This document shows, in pieces, positions 7,381-15,884 of a DNA stretch of 64,000 nt. The DNA lies in assembly GCF_001514215.1 (NCBI RefSeq), contig NZ_KQ948865.1, positions 1-64,000 of the forward strand, written 5' to 3'. Each line of letters starts with the position of its first letter. Position 1 is the stretch's first letter. The position numbers and the translations under genes are program-made. Under the pieces are notes generated by a model. The model saw only the letters and a program-made list of their open reading frames with translations. It searched no databases and had not been told where the DNA came from. The stretch is from Streptomyces bungoensis. Its GTDB lineage: Bacteria; Actinomycetota; Actinomycetes; Streptomycetales; Streptomycetaceae.

Positions 7381-8766
7381 TCAGAACGCGGCGCCGCTGC
7401 GGGGGAACAGCCGTCCGGCCAGGTCGACGCCGATGACCGCCCCGTCGCCGTTCCGGGTGAAGCAGCCCCGCTGGCCCTTGAGGCCGCCCTCGGTGATGAC
7501 GTACTCGTCGCCGTCGCCGGCCAGGAACCGGAGGGCGGCGGCGGGGTGGTCCGGAGGCATCTCCGCCTCCGACGCGGCGCGGATCTCGGGCTTGATGGCC
7601 ACGGCCAGGGTGAGGCGTTCGCCGTCGGTCGCGATGTCGAGGTCGAGGGCGTCGATCTCGTAGCGGCCGGCGACCTCCCGCGCCCGGGTCTCGTCGTGGG
7701 CGGCCGGCTCCGGCTCCCGCTCGACGGCGTCCAGGTAGTGCTCGAGCGCCCAGCGCAGGACGGCCTGGTTGAACTGGTACCCCTCGGGGCCGGAGTTGGC
7801 CAGGGAGACGACGGCGAAGTCGTGCTCGGGCGCGATCAGGAGTTCGGTGAACTGCCCGTTGCCCGAGCCGCCGTGGCCGATCGTGGGCACGCCGCCGATC
7901 CGGCGCAGGAACCAGCAGACGCCCAGGGCGTCGCCGAGAGCGCTCGCGCGCAGGCGGACCGTCGGCTGCCGCATCCGCCGGAGCTCCTCGGCGGGCAGCA
8001 CCCCCGCGCCGTCGCCGAGGTGGAAGCGGGCCCAGCGGAGCAGGTCGCTCGCCGAGGATGCCGCTCCGCCACCGGGATTGTTGCCCCGGGCCCCGGCCGG
8101 GCGGGACTTCCACGGCCGGGCCGGTCGCAGTGTGCCGCCCTCGCCGCGGTTGTGGCCGACGGCGAAGCGGCGCAGCACGACCTCGTCCAGGTCGAACACG
8201 GTGTCCCTCAGCGCCGCCGGTTCCAGGACGAGTCGGGTCACGGCCTGCTCGTAGGGAAGACCGGTGACCCGCTCCAGGACGAGCCCGGCCAGGTTGTAGC
8301 CGGCCTGGCTGTAGGAGGCCCGGCTGCCGGGCTCGGCGACCAGGTCGAGCCGGTCCAGCCGGGCGACGAAGGCGGCCGGCGAGCCGTCGCCCTCGTCGGC
8401 GTCCACCAGGTTCCAGGCCAGTCCCGCGGTGTGGTTGAGCAGCTGGCGCGTGGTGATGGAGGCGGCCGCGGGCTCGTCGGCCAGCCGGAGTTCCGGCACG
8501 TGGTCGCGCACCGGCGCGTCGAGGTCGACCCGGCCTTCGGCGGCCAGGCGCGTCAGGGCCGTGGCGGTGAAGGTCTTGGTCACCGAGGCCACGTGGAACA
8601 GCGTGTGCTCGTCGACCGGCTGTGGGTTGGCCACATTGGTCACCCCGTGCGCGGCGAACAGCTGTCGGCCCCCGTTCAGGATGCCGACGCAGGCTCCCGG
8701 GACACCGAACTCCTCCGCCGCGGCGGCGACGAACGCGGACAGCCCGTGCGGGTCGTGCTGGGACAT
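7381..8766 (-). CDS. Serine hydrolase of the beta-lactamase / class C family
   Basis: A 461-aa predicted esterase or peptidase of the beta-lactamase superfamily (Pfam Beta-lactamase type). Motif I SVTK at residues 61-64 supplies the nucleophile Ser61 and Lys64. The second motif reads YSQ (in ASYSQAGYN) where family VIII esterases and DD-peptidases usually have YSN or YAN. The C-terminal ~90 residues form a separate beta-rich, lipocalin-like domain. No signal peptide, so it should act in the cytoplasm. It is divergent from the TetR regulator, and two TetR-type operators lie between them. Substrate unknown. Confidence 0.85.
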   Translation of the reverse strand: MSQHDPHGLSAFVAAAAEEFGVPGACVGILNGGRQLFAAHGVTNVANPQPVDEHTLFHVASVTKTFTATALTRLAAEGRVDLDAPVRDHVPELRLADEPAAASITTRQLLNHTAGLAWNLVDADEGDGSPAAFVARLDRLDLVAEPGSRASYSQAGYNLAGLVLERVTGLPYEQAVTRLVLEPAALRDTVFDLDEVVLRRFAVGHNRGEGGTLRPARPWKSRPAGARGNNPGGGAASSASDLLRWARFHLGDGAGVLPAEELRRMRQPTVRLRASALGDALGVCWFLRRIGGVPTIGHGGSGNGQFTELLIAPEHDFAVVSLANSGPEGYQFNQAVLRWALEHYLDAVEREPEPAAHDETRAREVAGRYEIDALDLDIATDGERLTLAVAIKPEIRAASEAEMPPDHPAAALRFLAGDGDEYVITEGGLKGQRGCFTRNGDGAVIGVDLAGRLFPRSGAAF

Positions 8767-8796
8767 GGTTCCCCCTCCATGGGCCTCGACGGCCGA

Positions 8797-8813
8797 CTTG
8801 AACTAAGTACAAG
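8797..8813. promoter_or_regulatory. TetR operator site 1
   Basis: CTTGAACTAAGTACAAG fits CTTGNACNNNGTNCAAG, a 17-bp inverted repeat. It is shared with a second site 35 bp away in the divergent promoter region. Confidence 0.7.
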
Positions 8814-8831
8814 TCTGAGGGTAGAGGTGTT

Positions 8832-8848
8832 CTTGAACTTTGTGCAAG
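8832..8848. promoter_or_regulatory. TetR operator site 2
   Basis: CTTGAACTTTGTGCAAG repeats the site-1 consensus. It lies 22 bp upstream of the TetR ATG, a position suited to autorepression. Confidence 0.7.
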
Positions 8849-8870
8849 TGCTTCGGCTAGGCTGGCGTCC

Positions 8871-9545
8871 ATGCCCAGGAACACCCTCACCGCCGACCAG
8901 ATCGTCCGTGCCACCATCGACCTGCTGGACGAGGAAGGCCTGAACGGACTGAACATGCGCGAGCTGGGCCGGCGCCTCGACTCGGCCGCCACGGCGATCT
9001 ACTGGCACATCAGGACCAAGGACGAGCTGGTCCGGCTGGCCGGGGACGCGGTCTGGACGGAGGTCGCCGTACCCGACCTCGACGCCACGGACTGGCGCAC
9101 GGCCGCCACCGAGATGGCCACCGGCATGTACGCGATGCTGCAGCGGCACCCGTGGCTGGGACAGGCCTTCGGCGACCACTTCCTCTACGGGCCGGGCAAG
9201 TCCCGGCACGACGACCACAGCCTCGCCGTCTACGAGAAGGCCGGTTTCGCTCCGGCCGACGCCGACCGTGCCGCCGCGTCCGTCTTCGTCTACGTCCTGG
9301 GCAACGCGCTGGGCGCCGCCGCGCAGGTGGCGCTGAACCGCAGGGTGGCCCGAGGCGGGGAGGAGGCCGAGCGGGCGCGGGCCGAGGCCTCCGCCCGGGC
9401 CGTCGAGATCGCCGGCCGCTTCCCCCGGCTGCGCGAGCGGCTGGACACCCCGGCCGCCGACTACGCGGCCGCACCCGACTCGACCTTCGCCTTCGGTCTG
9501 CGGGCGTTGCTCGACGGTTTCGAGGCGCGGCTGACGCCCCGCTGA
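8871..9545 (+). CDS. TetR/AcrR-family regulator
   Basis: A 224-aa one-component repressor. The N-terminal HTH is within residues 8-55 (TADQIVRATIDLLDEEGLNG ... AIYWHIRTKDEL). The C-terminal ligand domain is of the TetR_C type (ADSTFAFGL-like ending). Start ATG 8871. It is divergent from the serine hydrolase gene, and two identical-consensus operators between them indicate control of both genes. The ligand is unknown; a substrate or product of the hydrolase is a reasonable guess. Confidence 0.9.
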   Translation: MPRNTLTADQIVRATIDLLDEEGLNGLNMRELGRRLDSAATAIYWHIRTKDELVRLAGDAVWTEVAVPDLDATDWRTAATEMATGMYAMLQRHPWLGQAFGDHFLYGPGKSRHDDHSLAVYEKAGFAPADADRAAASVFVYVLGNALGAAAQVALNRRVARGGEEAERARAEASARAVEIAGRFPRLRERLDTPAADYAAAPDSTFAFGLRALLDGFEARLTPR

Positions 9546-9568
9546 AGGCAGAGCGCCGTACGACACCG

Positions 9569-9586
9569 ACGGGCGGCCCCGCCCGT
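9569..9586. terminator. Hairpin between convergent TetR and LacI genes
   Basis: ACGGGCGG-CC-CCGCCCGT inverted repeat 23 bp after the TetR stop. The rest of 9546-9716 shows no further feature. Confidence 0.4.
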
Positions 9587-9716
9587 ACCGGGGATCGCGG
9601 CAGGCTCACCCCGGACTGCTGGCGGGCACGCCCAACGCCCACTACCACCGACCCCACACCGGCATCAGCGGCCAACCACCAGCCAGCCGCGTCACCAACC
9701 TGTCGGGACAGCACAC

Positions 9717-10745
9717 CTAGGTGCGCGGCGGCGCGGTCGACGCGCGAGGCACCAGTGAGGGAGTCGCCACCGGATGGGAGGCGACGTCCCGGCCGGCGAT
9801 GACGTCGAACAGGACCCGGGCCACTTGCGCGCCGAACGCGTGCACGTCGTGGCTCATCGCGGACAGCGTCGGATGGGTCAGCCGGCACAGCTGCGAGTCG
9901 TCCCAGGCCAGCAGCGACAGCTCGTCGGGAACGGGGACGCCCATCTCGGCGGCCACGCCCAGCCCGGCCACCGCCATCAGGTCGTTGTCGTAGACGATCG
10001 CCGTGGGCCGGTCGGCCGACAGCAGCAGCGACCGGGTGGCCCGGGCGCCGTCCTCGCCGGAGAAGCCGGTCTCGACGTGCAGGCCACCGCCCAGGCCGAG
10101 CTCCTTCATGGTCCTCTCGAACGCGGTCACCCGGATCGCGCTGTGTCCCAGGCCCGCGGGCCCGCCGACGTGGGCGATCCGCCGGTGCCCCAGGGCGGCC
10201 AGGTACCGCACCGCCTCGGTCACGGCCGTGGCGTCGTCGGTCCACACGGAGGCGAAGCCGCCGGTGAGGCTGGGGTGGCCGACCGCCACGGCGGGAAGTC
10301 CCAGCTCGCGCAGGGGGGCGATCCGCGGGTCGTCCCGGCGGAAGTCGACCAGGACCGAGCCCGCCGTCTGGCGCTCCCGCCACCAGGTCTCCTGGAGCCG
10401 GATCTCCTCCTCCAGCGAGCCGACCAGGCGCAGCAGCAGGGAGCAGTTGTGCTCGGCGAGCACGCTCTCGATGCCGGAGATGAACTCCATGTAGAAGGGT
10501 TCGAGACCCAGCAGCCGGGCCGGGCGGCAGATCGCCAGCCCGACCGTGTCGACCGCCTGCCGGGACAGGCTGCGCGCCGAGGAGTTCGGCGCCCAGCCCA
10601 GTTGCCGTGCCGCGGCGAAGATCCGCTCGCGGGTGGCGTCGGAGACGCCCGGCTTGTGGTTGAACGCCAGCGACACCGCTCCCTTGGACACGCCGGCCGC
10701 GGCCGCGACATCCCTGATGGTGATGCGTTCCGAGGAGGCGCTCAC
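9717..10745 (-). CDS. LacI-family regulator of the mannosidase/ABC sugar locus
   Basis: A 342-aa repressor with the LacI HTH ITIRDVAAAAGVSKGAVSLA at about residues 8-27 and a sugar-binding-protein-like sensor domain. Its GTG start (10743-10745) overlaps the mannosidase stop by 4 bp (GTGA), so it is translated as the second gene of that operon. Two near-palindromic TTAACCGGT sites in the promoter region at 13270 and 13391 are its probable operators. They would control both the mannosidase-regulator operon and the ABC importer. The likely inducer is a mannose-containing oligosaccharide, inferred from the neighbours. Confidence 0.9.
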   Translation of the reverse strand: MSASSERITIRDVAAAAGVSKGAVSLAFNHKPGVSDATRERIFAAARQLGWAPNSSARSLSRQAVDTVGLAICRPARLLGLEPFYMEFISGIESVLAEHNCSLLLRLVGSLEEEIRLQETWWRERQTAGSVLVDFRRDDPRIAPLRELGLPAVAVGHPSLTGGFASVWTDDATAVTEAVRYLAALGHRRIAHVGGPAGLGHSAIRVTAFERTMKELGLGGGLHVETGFSGEDGARATRSLLLSADRPTAIVYDNDLMAVAGLGVAAEMGVPVPDELSLLAWDDSQLCRLTHPTLSAMSHDVHAFGAQVARVLFDVIAGRDVASHPVATPSLVPRASTAPPRT

Positions 10746-13192
10746 GCCGGTTCCACGCAGAAGAGTGCCGCGCGCACGGCGTCGGCGCCGGTGTCGGTCG
10801 CGCCCCGCACGGCCAGCCGGACGCGCTCTCCGGGGAGCAGGGTGGTCAGGCCCGTGCCGCAGATGGCGTGCGGGCCGAGCCGGTCGGCCTGGAGGAGGAG
10901 GTCCCGTACCAGGGTGTGCGCTGTTACCACGACGTCGACACTACCGCCGTCCGCACCGGCCGGGGACTCCACGGTGACGTCGTAGCGCGGGACCGGGTAG
11001 GAGAAGTCCTTGTCCGGGACGGGGAAGTGGAGGGCGCGCAGCCCGTCGGCGTCGGCGACGAGGAACTCCTCGGCCGACTTCGCGTCCGGCACCAGGGCGC
11101 CGGGCACAGCGAGCCGGGCGACGGAGCGCGGTGCGACCTCGGCGTCGAGGACGGCCCGGCCGAGGACGGTTCCGTCCGCCGCCGTCCGGCGCAGTTCGAC
11201 GGAGGCGTGCCACGGCTCGGCGGACTGGTTGACGACGGCGAGGGCCGGTGCCGCTCCCTCCTCCGCCGGAGGCAGCAGGGTCAGCAGGCGGTCGGCGTAC
11301 ACGCGGCGCAGCTCGTGATAGAGCGGTTTGAGGCGGCCGTCGCCGTCGATCGCGGCCCAGGAGCTGACCGGCCAGCAGTCGTTGAGCTGCCAGACGACCG
11401 TGCCGGCGCAGACCGGCCAGTGCGCCCGCCAGTGCTCGATCCCGGCGGCCACGGCACGGGCCTGGACCACCTGCGCGAGATGGTGCCAGCGGTCGAAGTC
11501 CGCCTCGGGCAGGGCGAAGTGGCGGGCGATGCCCCGGTTCAGCTTGCCGTTGCCGTCCTCGGCCTTCTGGTGGTGCAGCATGCCCGGGGAGTCGGCGGCG
11601 AGACGCTCGCCGGGCAGCGCGCGGCGCAGGGTCGCCACGGCGGGCGGGGCCTGCCAGCCGAACTCGGCGACGAAGCGGGGCACGGATGCCCGGTAGTCGG
11701 CGTGGTCCCGGCGGTTCCACGCCTCCCAGGAGTGGTGGGTGCCGTGCGCCGGGTCGTTGGGGTGGTGCTCCCACGACCCGGACCAGGGGCTGCCGGCGGT
11801 GTAGGGGCGGGTCGGGTCGAGTTCGGCGACGATGCGGGGCAGCAGGTCCAGGTAGTAGCCGCCGCCCCAGGAGTCGCCGGCCAGTTCGGGCTCCCAGTCC
11901 CAGTCGCGGAAGCCCCAGAGGTTCTCGTTGTTGCCGTTCCACAGCACGAGACTGGGGTGCGGCATGAGCCGGACAACGTTGTCGCGCGCCTCGGCCTCCA
12001 CCTCGCCGCGCAGCGGCTGCTCCTCGGGGTAGGCGGCGCAGGCGAACAGGAAGTCCTGCCAGACCATCAGCCCCAGCTCGTCGCAGGCGTCGTAGAAGGC
12101 GTGGTCCTCGTAGATGCCGCCGCCCCAGACCCGGACGAGGTCCACGCCCGCCTCCGCCGCCTGCCGCAGCCGGGTGCGGTAGCGGTCGGGGGTGACGCGG
12201 GAGGGGAAGGCGTCGTCGGGGATCCAGTTCACGCCGCGGGCGAAGATCCGTACGCCGTTGACGACGAAGGTGAAGCCGGTGCCGTGCGCGTCGGGGGAAC
12301 GGTCGACCTCGACGGTGCGGAAGCCGATCCGGCGCCGCCAGGAGTCCAGCACCCGCTCACCGTCGCCCGGGGAGACCGCGACCCCCCGGTCCACCAGGGC
12401 GACCTCCAGGTCGTGGAGGGGCTGCTCGCCGTATCCGCGGGGCCACCACAGCTCGGGGTCGGGGACGTCCAGCACCAGGACCGCCCGCGAACCCTCCACC
12501 GTGCCGCGGGCCTGCACGCCGTTCACGGACGCCCGGATCTCCAGCGGGTGTTCGGCGCCCCGGTCGGTGCGCTCGACGTCGCAGTGCACCTCCACGCGGC
12601 CCACGCCGTCGGCGACGGTGACCAGCGGGCGTACCCGCACCAGGCGGGCCGTCGACCAGCGTTCCAGCCGGACCGGGCGCCAGATGCCCGCCGTCACCAG
12701 GGTCGGCCCCCAGTCCCAGCCGAAGCCGCAGGCCATCTTGCGGATGTACTGGAAGGGCTCCGGGTAGACGTTGGGGCGCTCGCCCGTCAGCGCGCGGACC
12801 GCGGCGGCCTCGTCGTAGGCGGAGGCGAACTCCACCCGGAGCGTGCCGCAGCCGCCGGTGACGTCGAAGCGGTGGCCCCGGTGCATGTTGCGGGTCCGGC
12901 CCAGCTCCCGTCCGTCGAGCGTGATCACGGCGGCCGTGTCGAGGCCGTCGAAGACCAGGTCCGTGCGTTCGTGGGCGCCGGGCGCCGTGTGGTCGGGCGC
13001 CAGGTCGCGGGTGTAGGTCCACGCCCGCCGGCCCACCCAGGCCACGTCCCGCTCGTTCAGGCCGAGGTACGGGTCGGGGATCACTCCGGCGGTGAGCAGG
13101 TCGGTGTGGACGCATCCGGGTACCTGGGCGGGGAGCGCCGTTCCGTCGTGGTGGAGGGTCCAGCCCTCGGTGAGTGGGATGACGTCCTTCAT
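10742..13192 (-). CDS. GH2 beta-mannosidase
   Basis: An 816-aa exo-acting glycoside hydrolase family 2 enzyme, without signal peptide, that should release mannose from imported manno-oligosaccharides in the cytoplasm. It shows the sugar-binding N-domain (PGCVHTDLLTAGVIPDPYLG), the immunoglobulin-like domain and the TIM barrel. Likely catalytic acids are Glu at about residue 422 (WNGNNENLWG) and about 512 (FVAEFGWQAPP). PGCVHTDLL and the VARVGRRAWTY-like segment are typical of mannosidases rather than galactosidases or glucuronidases of GH2. First gene of a two-gene operon with the LacI regulator; divergent from the sugar importer. Confidence 0.92.
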   Translation of the reverse strand: MKDVIPLTEGWTLHHDGTALPAQVPGCVHTDLLTAGVIPDPYLGLNERDVAWVGRRAWTYTRDLAPDHTAPGAHERTDLVFDGLDTAAVITLDGRELGRTRNMHRGHRFDVTGGCGTLRVEFASAYDEAAAVRALTGERPNVYPEPFQYIRKMACGFGWDWGPTLVTAGIWRPVRLERWSTARLVRVRPLVTVADGVGRVEVHCDVERTDRGAEHPLEIRASVNGVQARGTVEGSRAVLVLDVPDPELWWPRGYGEQPLHDLEVALVDRGVAVSPGDGERVLDSWRRRIGFRTVEVDRSPDAHGTGFTFVVNGVRIFARGVNWIPDDAFPSRVTPDRYRTRLRQAAEAGVDLVRVWGGGIYEDHAFYDACDELGLMVWQDFLFACAAYPEEQPLRGEVEAEARDNVVRLMPHPSLVLWNGNNENLWGFRDWDWEPELAGDSWGGGYYLDLLPRIVAELDPTRPYTAGSPWSGSWEHHPNDPAHGTHHSWEAWNRRDHADYRASVPRFVAEFGWQAPPAVATLRRALPGERLAADSPGMLHHQKAEDGNGKLNRGIARHFALPEADFDRWHHLAQVVQARAVAAGIEHWRAHWPVCAGTVVWQLNDCWPVSSWAAIDGDGRLKPLYHELRRVYADRLLTLLPPAEEGAAPALAVVNQSAEPWHASVELRRTAADGTVLGRAVLDAEVAPRSVARLAVPGALVPDAKSAEEFLVADADGLRALHFPVPDKDFSYPVPRYDVTVESPAGADGGSVDVVVTAHTLVRDLLLQADRLGPHAICGTGLTTLLPGERVRLAVRGATDTGADAVRAALFCVEPA

Positions 13193-13269
13193 GTGCGGCT
13201 CCTCGGGACGGACAACCGGGTTCGGTACGACGCTGGTGTGGTCGGCACGGGCAACTTAGCCGCCATTGG

Positions 13270-13281
13270 TTAACCGGTCTA
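13270..13281. promoter_or_regulatory. LacI operator site 1 (mannosidase side)
   Basis: TTAACCGGTCTA matches the left half of the palindrome TTAACCGGTTAA. It is 77 bp upstream of the mannosidase ATG. Confidence 0.6.
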
Positions 13282-13390
13282 GTCCCTGTCCAGCCGACTC
13301 TCCACCGGAACGGCCGAGGTGAACGGACCGGTGGTCAGAAAGCCTGTGGGGCCTACGGTAACGATTGGGCATCGCGCCGCACGGAGGAGC

Positions 13391-13402
13391 TTTACCGGTT
13401 AA
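13391..13402. promoter_or_regulatory. LacI operator site 2 (ABC importer side)
   Basis: TTTACCGGTTAA matches the right half of TTAACCGGTTAA. It lies 72 bp upstream of the substrate-binding protein start. Together with site 1 it brackets the divergent promoters. Confidence 0.6.
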
Positions 13403-13474
13403 GAAGCTGCTGCCATAGTGCCGTCACCGAACCACCCGAGCCCGAGCCGTGACTTACGTGAAGGAGTTGGGCCC

Positions 13475-14800
13475 ATGGGGAAGAAGTCGCTGAGCGCCGC
13501 CCTGTTGACCACCACCGCGATGCTGGCCGCCGCGGGGTGCGGCGGAGGGGGGACGCCGGGCGGGGACGAGACCGCCGCCGCACCGCTGAACCCGAAGTCC
13601 GTCTCGGGCACCATCAAGGTGCTGACCAACCGCACGGACCTCGTGCAGGACGGCACGCTGAAGCGGTACGCGGCCGAGTTCAACAAGAAGTACCCGAAGG
13701 TGAAGGTCGAGTTCGAGGGGATCACGGACTACGAGGGGGAGGTGAAGATCCGCATGAACACCGACAAGTACGGCGACGTGCTGCTGATACCCGGAGCCGT
13801 CGCGAAGGGCGACTACCCGAAGTTCTTCGCACCCCTCGGCGACACCGGGTCGATGAAGGACGAGTACCGCTTCACCGACAAGACCGACGTCGGCGGCAGG
13901 ACGTACGGCATCGCCACCTTCGGCACCGCCGACGGCCTCGTCTACAACAAGGCGCTGTGGAAGAAGGCCGGCATCACCAAGTGGCCCGCCAGCCCGCAGG
14001 AGTTCCTGACCGACCTCAAGGCGGTCGGGGACAGGACGGGCGCCACCCCCTACTACACGAACTTCAAGGACGGCTGGCCGCTCAGCAGCCCCTGGACGAA
14101 CAGCATCGGCTCGGTCAGCTGCGACAGCAGGGCGTCCGACGCCCTGGCCGACACGGACGCGCCCTGGGGGCAGGGCACGGACCTCAACGTCATCGACACC
14201 CTGCTCTACGACGTCGTCCACGACGGGCTGTCCGAGAAGGACCCGACGACCACCAACTGGGAGAGTTCCAAGACGCTGCTGGCGAAGGGGAAGATCAGCA
14301 GCATGCTGCTGGGCTCCTGGGCCATCACGCAGATGCGGGACGCCGCGAAGAAGGCCGGCCGGAACCCGGACGACATCGGCTTCATGCCGTTCCCGGTCCA
14401 GAAGGGCGGCAAGTTCTGCGCGACGCTGGTGTCGGACTACCAGCAGGCCGTGAACATCCACTCCGGCCACAAGCAGGCCGCGCGGGCCTGGATCGACTGG
14501 TTCACCCAGAAGTCCGGCTACTCGGCCACGGAGGGTGCCGTCTCCGCACTGCGGGCCGCCCCGATGCCGGCGACGCTCAAGGAGTTCACTGACAACGATG
14601 TCACGATGGTGGAGCGGTCCGAGGCGGACACCGCCGAGGTCAACGCCATCGACAACGCCGCGGAGATCGGCCTGTACAAGCCGGACTACCGGCAGAAGCT
14701 GGTCGACCTCGCCCGCGGCGCCCAGAAGGGTTCGCTGAAGGACTACTTCACCGACCTGAACAAGCGCTGGGCCGAGGCCGAGCAGACCGCCGGCTCCTGA
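13475..14800 (+). CDS. Sugar ABC transporter substrate-binding lipoprotein
   Basis: Extracellular sugar receptor, 441 aa, of the extracellular solute-binding protein family 1. The signal sequence ends in a lipobox LAAAGC with lipidated Cys22. ATG 13475 follows AAGGAG (13461-13466); an upstream in-frame start at 13418 lacks an RBS and would spoil the signal peptide. Two permease genes follow, making a CUT1-type importer without its own ATPase, which in Streptomyces is normally supplied by the shared MsiK. The neighbours suggest manno-oligosaccharides, but this is inference. Confidence 0.92.
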   Translation: MGKKSLSAALLTTTAMLAAAGCGGGGTPGGDETAAAPLNPKSVSGTIKVLTNRTDLVQDGTLKRYAAEFNKKYPKVKVEFEGITDYEGEVKIRMNTDKYGDVLLIPGAVAKGDYPKFFAPLGDTGSMKDEYRFTDKTDVGGRTYGIATFGTADGLVYNKALWKKAGITKWPASPQEFLTDLKAVGDRTGATPYYTNFKDGWPLSSPWTNSIGSVSCDSRASDALADTDAPWGQGTDLNVIDTLLYDVVHDGLSEKDPTTTNWESSKTLLAKGKISSMLLGSWAITQMRDAAKKAGRNPDDIGFMPFPVQKGGKFCATLVSDYQQAVNIHSGHKQAARAWIDWFTQKSGYSATEGAVSALRAAPMPATLKEFTDNDVTMVERSEADTAEVNAIDNAAEIGLYKPDYRQKLVDLARGAQKGSLKDYFTDLNKRWAEAEQTAGS

Positions 14801-14822
14801 CCCGGCCGCACCACCGGGCACC

Positions 14823-14864
14823 GGCGGCCGGCCCACCGGGCCGGGGCCCGGTGGGCCGGCCGCC
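14823..14864 (+). terminator. 20-bp perfect intercistronic hairpin
   Basis: Bases 14823-14842 pair perfectly with 14845-14864. It stands between the binding-protein gene and the first permease gene. Such stems usually protect or partially terminate the upstream message, so the binding protein is made in excess. Confidence 0.7.
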
Positions 14865-14906
14865 GCACGAGCGCTGTCCGCGGACGACGAAAGGCCCCGC
14901 CCCGCC

Positions 14907-15884
14907 ATGACACACACCACCCACACCGCGCCACCGCCCGGTCCCCCGGCGAAGACGGACGGCATCCGCCGCCGGGCCGGGCGCCGCAACCACGTTCCCC
15001 CGCACCGCTCCTGGCGGCAGCACCCGCTGCGCCGCCTCACCCCCTGGCTGTTCCTGCTCGTCCCGCTCGCCCTGCTGATCACGTTCACCTACGTGCCGGT
15101 GGGCAACATGATCTACTACAGCTTCACCGACTGGGACGGCGTCAGCCCCGACCGCTCCTTCGTCGGCGGCGACAACTACCGCGAACTCGTCACCCGCCCC
15201 GAGCTGTTCCGGGTCTTCGCCGTCAGCCTGTACTACCTCGCCGCCTCGGCCGTGCAGATCGCCGCCGCCCTGTACTTCGCGACCCTGCTCAGCTTCGACC
15301 TGCGGCTGCGGAACCTGTTCAAGGGCATCCTCTTCTTCCCCTACCTGATCAACGGCGTGGCGATCGGCTTCGTCTTCCTGTACTTCTTCCAGGACGGCGG
15401 CACCCTCGACTCGGTGCTGTCCCTGTTCGGCGCCGGCGGCGGCCACGCCTGGCTCGGCGACCCGCGATCGGCGAACACGTCGCTGGCCGGGGTGTCCGTG
15501 TGGCGCTTCACGGGGCTGAACTTCGTGCTGTTCCTCGGCGCGATCCAGTCCATCCCGGGCGAGCAGTACGAGGCCGCCGAGCTGGACGGCGCGTCCCGGT
15601 GGCAGCAGTTCCGGCATCTGATCGTGCCGGGCATCCGGCCGGTGATCGGGCTGAGCGTCATCCTGGCGATCTCCGGATCCCTGTCCGTCTTCGAGATCCC
15701 GTACATCATGACCGGCGGCGCGACCGGCACGCAGACCTTCGTCATCCAGACGGTCAAGCTCGCCTTCCAGTTCAACAAGACCGGCCTGGCCTCGGCCTGT
15801 GCCGTGGTGCTGCTGCTGATCATCCTGGCCGTCACCTGGATCCAGCGGCGGCTGCTGCCCGACGAGAAGGTGGACCTCGTATGA
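14907..15884 (+). CDS. Sugar ABC transporter permease, MalF-like
   Basis: A 325-aa inner-membrane permease with six predicted helices after a ~45-residue basic N-terminus. The EAA loop EAAELDGASRWQQFRHLIVP, the contact with the ATPase, is present near residues 218-237. The downstream permease start overlaps its stop by 4 bp (ATGA). Works with the binding protein upstream. Confidence 0.93.
   Translation: MTHTTHTAPPPGPPAKTDGIRRRAGRRNHVPPHRSWRQHPLRRLTPWLFLLVPLALLITFTYVPVGNMIYYSFTDWDGVSPDRSFVGGDNYRELVTRPELFRVFAVSLYYLAASAVQIAAALYFATLLSFDLRLRNLFKGILFFPYLINGVAIGFVFLYFFQDGGTLDSVLSLFGAGGGHAWLGDPRSANTSLAGVSVWRFTGLNFVLFLGAIQSIPGEQYEAAELDGASRWQQFRHLIVPGIRPVIGLSVILAISGSLSVFEIPYIMTGGATGTQTFVIQTVKLAFQFNKTGLASACAVVLLLIILAVTWIQRRLLPDEKVDLV

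Noticed and set aside
9546..9716. Intergenic stretch between convergent TetR and LacI genes as a possible small gene
   Set aside because: Only a terminator-like stem was seen; no start with RBS gives a plausible peptide.
11972..11983. Second copy of GACAACGTTGTC
   Set aside because: It lies deep inside the mannosidase coding sequence (Asp-Asn-Val-Val codons) and is far from any promoter, so it is probably chance.
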